A stretch of 35,745 nt of DNA from Verrucomicrobiota bacterium (GTDB lineage: Bacteria; Verrucomicrobiota; Verrucomicrobiia; Limisphaerales; UBA8199), in NCBI GenBank assembly GCA_012517205.1, contig JAAYVL010000160.1, forward strand, positions 1 to 35,745. The letters are read 5' to 3'. A program made the translations under genes and the position numbers. This document shows positions 33,874 through 35,745 of this stretch, piece after piece. Every line of letters begins with the position of its first letter. The stretch's first letter is position 1. Below the pieces are notes generated by a model, which was given only the letters and a program-made list of their open reading frames with translations, was not told the DNA's origin and ran no database searches.

Positions 33874-35745
33874 TCAGTCCCGGGCCTCCGCGCGCACGCG
33901 CTTCAGCCAGTCCTCCGCGCCCAGCAGGACGGCGCGCATCATCTCCCGGCGAAACTCCGGATCGAGCATCTTCGCCTCGTCCCCGGGATGCGTCATGAAA
34001 GCCTGCTCCACCAGCACCGTGGGCATCCAGGTGTTGGCGCGCAGCGGGTAGTAATTGAAGTTGCCCACATTCCCGAAATCATTGAGGCGGGGGATCTCCA
34101 GCAGCCGGGCGTGGATGGCCGCGGACAGATCCCGGCAAAACGGCCATTTGTAATAGGTGCTCGTGCCCGACACGCTCAAGTAGCCGCGCGCGTGGCCCGC
34201 CGCATTGGCATGCACGCTGATGAACAGGTCGGCGTCGGCGGCCACCGCCCGCCGCACGCGCGCGCCCAGGGAAAGAGCTTCGTCCTGCGGGCGAACCATC
34301 ACCGTCCGCGCGCCCGCCGCCTCCAGTTGCCGCGCCAGCTCCTCGACGGCCCACCGATTGATGTTCTTTTCCTGGCTGCCGCTGACGCCGCGCGCGCCGG
34401 AATCGCTGCCGCCGTGGCCGGGCTCCAGCGCCAGGACCAGGCCCCGCAGCGGCGAGCCGGGCGCCGCGGCCAGCTTCGGCGGGCGCCGCACGCGCAGCAT
34501 CACCGCGTCATTGGTCACCCCCCACTGGTAGCCCCACAGTTGCGCGCCGTTGAGCTCGACACTGACCCGGAGATGCCCGGCGGCCACCTGCTGGACCGTC
34601 ACCTCGCGAATGACCCGGGCGGCCGGGCGATGGCTGATCCACGTGGCCGCGTGATGCGCCCCGTAGAAATCAATTTCCAGCGCGGCGCGCCCCGCGGCGC
34701 TGCGCGCGGGCGTGACGGCGAACGGCACCGGCGCGGAATAGGGGATGGCCACCAGGTCCGCCGCCTCGTTGCCGCCCACCGAGAGGCTGGTAAACGACAG
34801 GTGCGGCGGCGGCGTGCCCGGGGGCGCCCATTCCACGGCCCGGCGGGCAATCCAGCCGTCCTGGCCCGGGCTGAGCCGGACATGATAATTCCCCTCCCGC
34901 ATCCCCGTGACGCGCAGCAGCGTGCCGGCGGGCAATTCCGCAAGGTAGGGGCCGCCGAGGCGCACCTCGTGCAGCCCGAAGCTCAGGCCCGCGCCCTCCT
35001 CCGTCACCCGCACCAGGCGCAGCCGGGTCTCGTCCCACAAGTCCACCGTTGCCCGGCCCGACACCTCCACCACCGGCTCGCCGGTAACCCGGAGGCCGTC
35101 CGCCTCGTTCGGCCGGGCCCGGAGACGGAAGCGCACCGGCGCATTGGTCGTGTCCGCCGTTGCGCCGGCCACGAACGCCGCCCGGTAAAAGCCGGTCGGC
35201 TGGCCCGTGGCCGCGTCGCGCGTCTCGTGCATCGGCTGCCAGGCGCCGGCCGACAGGCAATATTCGGCCTCCTGCCCGGGCGTGCCGCGGAAACTCAATT
35301 CCAGAACATCCCCGCGCGACAGGATGCAGTTCTGCGCCGGCTCAAGGCTTTCCGCGTCAATCGCCAGGCGGCGCTCCTTCGGCTCCGGCGCCGCGGCGGC
35401 TTCCGGCTCGCGCTTCACCCGCACGACCTGCTCATGCTTTTGCCCGTCCGGCGTCGTTGCGACCACCCGGAGCTGGTTTTCTCCCAGTTGCAGCGGCACG
35501 TTGTCGCGGGCGAATATCCCGGTCGCAAAGACCTCCGCCGCCTGGCCCTCCACCCAGACCTTCGACCCGGGCGCGATGCGGCCCAGCACGTGCGCCACCG
35601 CGCGCGTGGTGGTGGTGCTCTCGCCGCGCGGATCAAGAATCCGCAGCCCCGCCTCCGGGTTCGCTTCGGCCGCCGCCGCCGCGGCTGCCGACGCCGGCGC
35701 CCACCCCAAAACGCCCAGGGCCAGCAGCAGCCCCCACCGGGCTCG
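33874..35745 (-). CDS. N-acetylmuramoyl-L-alanine amidase, 5' end missing
   Basis: At least 623 residues. The frame stays open to the right edge of the window and reads ARWGLLLALGVLGWAPASAA there, part of a signal peptide, so the true start lies beyond 35745; a TTG at 35709 is not a plausible start. The N-terminal half is a beta-rich region with an SH3-like stretch (LRVTGMREGNYHVRL). The C-terminal ~190 residues are an Amidase_3 domain: PGHGGSDSGA (zinc His), EKNINRW (zinc Glu), ISVHANAAG (zinc His), and VLVEQAFMTHPGDE (catalytic Glu). It cleaves the amide between MurNAc and L-Ala in peptidoglycan, probably in daughter-cell separation. The N-terminal region probably targets it to the wall. 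Confidence 0.9.
   Translation of the reverse strand, partial: RARWGLLLALGVLGWAPASAAAAAAAEANPEAGLRILDPRGESTTTTRAVAHVLGRIAPGSKVWVEGQAAEVFATGIFARDNVPLQLGENQLRVVATTPDGQKHEQVVRVKREPEAAAAPEPKERRLAIDAESLEPAQNCILSRGDVLELSFRGTPGQEAEYCLSAGAWQPMHETRDAATGQPTGFYRAAFVAGATADTTNAPVRFRLRARPNEADGLRVTGEPVVEVSGRATVDLWDETRLRLVRVTEEGAGLSFGLHEVRLGGPYLAELPAGTLLRVTGMREGNYHVRLSPGQDGWIARRAVEWAPPGTPPPHLSFTSLSVGGNEAADLVAIPYSAPVPFAVTPARSAAGRAALEIDFYGAHHAATWISHRPAARVIREVTVQQVAAGHLRVSVELNGAQLWGYQWGVTNDAVMLRVRRPPKLAAAPGSPLRGLVLALEPGHGGSDSGARGVSGSQEKNINRWAVEELARQLEAAGARTVMVRPQDEALSLGARVRRAVAADADLFISVHANAAGHARGYLSVSGTSTYYKWPFCRDLSAAIHARLLEIPRLNDFGNVGNFNYYPLRANTWMPTVLVEQAFMTHPGDEAKMLDPEFRREMMRAVLLGAEDWLKRVRAEARD

Overview
The window looks like a chromosomal segment of a GC-rich Gram-negative bacterium. 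It most resembles Verrucomicrobiota of the Pedosphaera/Limisphaerales type. This placement is inference from protein style, not from an rRNA gene: a TIGR03790-type secreted protein, a secreted LVIVD-repeat protein with an 'FYRV'-type C-terminus, LpxI-type lipid A synthesis, and an elongation factor P with an unusual tip loop. Nearly all of it is housekeeping and cell-envelope sequence. I saw no tRNA, rRNA, CRISPR array, prophage or insertion sequence.

Layout. 1-672 carries no convincing gene but holds a 34-bp perfect palindrome and one copy of a dispersed repeat. 673-4814 runs rightward: MBL-fold hydrolase, TIGR03790 protein, lpxI, a hypothetical. 4854-6917 (minus) is a 687-aa LVIVD-repeat protein, divergent from a PfkB-type sugar kinase (7247-8296). 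8384-14484 is a minus-strand housekeeping run: alaS, recF, a PAP2-type phosphatase and efp. It is interrupted by a 744-bp intergenic region (10993-11736) with the second, better-preserved copy of the dispersed repeat. 14574-20775 is mixed: SGNH lipoprotein, ABM-domain protein, dipeptide epimerase, a disordered/coiled-coil protein, fabI, an MFS transporter and an FmdB-type zinc ribbon. 21286-26538 (plus) holds a Tat-exported Gfo/Idh/MocA oxidoreductase, a P-II protein, an AT-rich possible origin region, dnaA, an orphan ABC ATPase and YjbQ. 26817-30611 is a tightly overlapping three-gene glycan operon (GT-C-like membrane enzyme, GT2, methyltransferase). 30695-35745 is a minus-strand run: secreted sialidase-like protein, LOG protein, cupin-like protein, and an N-acetylmuramoyl-L-alanine amidase cut by the right edge.

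How the genes fit together. lpxI, fabI, the amidase, the dipeptide epimerase and the glycan operon form an envelope set (lipid A, fatty acids, peptidoglycan turnover, polyprenyl-linked sugars). dnaA, recF, alaS and efp are information processing. The secreted repeat, sialidase-like and Tat-exported proteins suggest polysaccharide or surface-directed life.

Most unusual signals: (a) a pair of intergenic elements built from degenerate 11-bp units, one forming a 25-bp-arm inverted repeat; (b) an EF-P whose modification-site residue is Asn instead of Lys/Arg; (c) a 22-codon ORF with a good ribosome-binding site in the dnaA leader; (d) a near-leaderless promoter in front of the PAP2 phosphatase.
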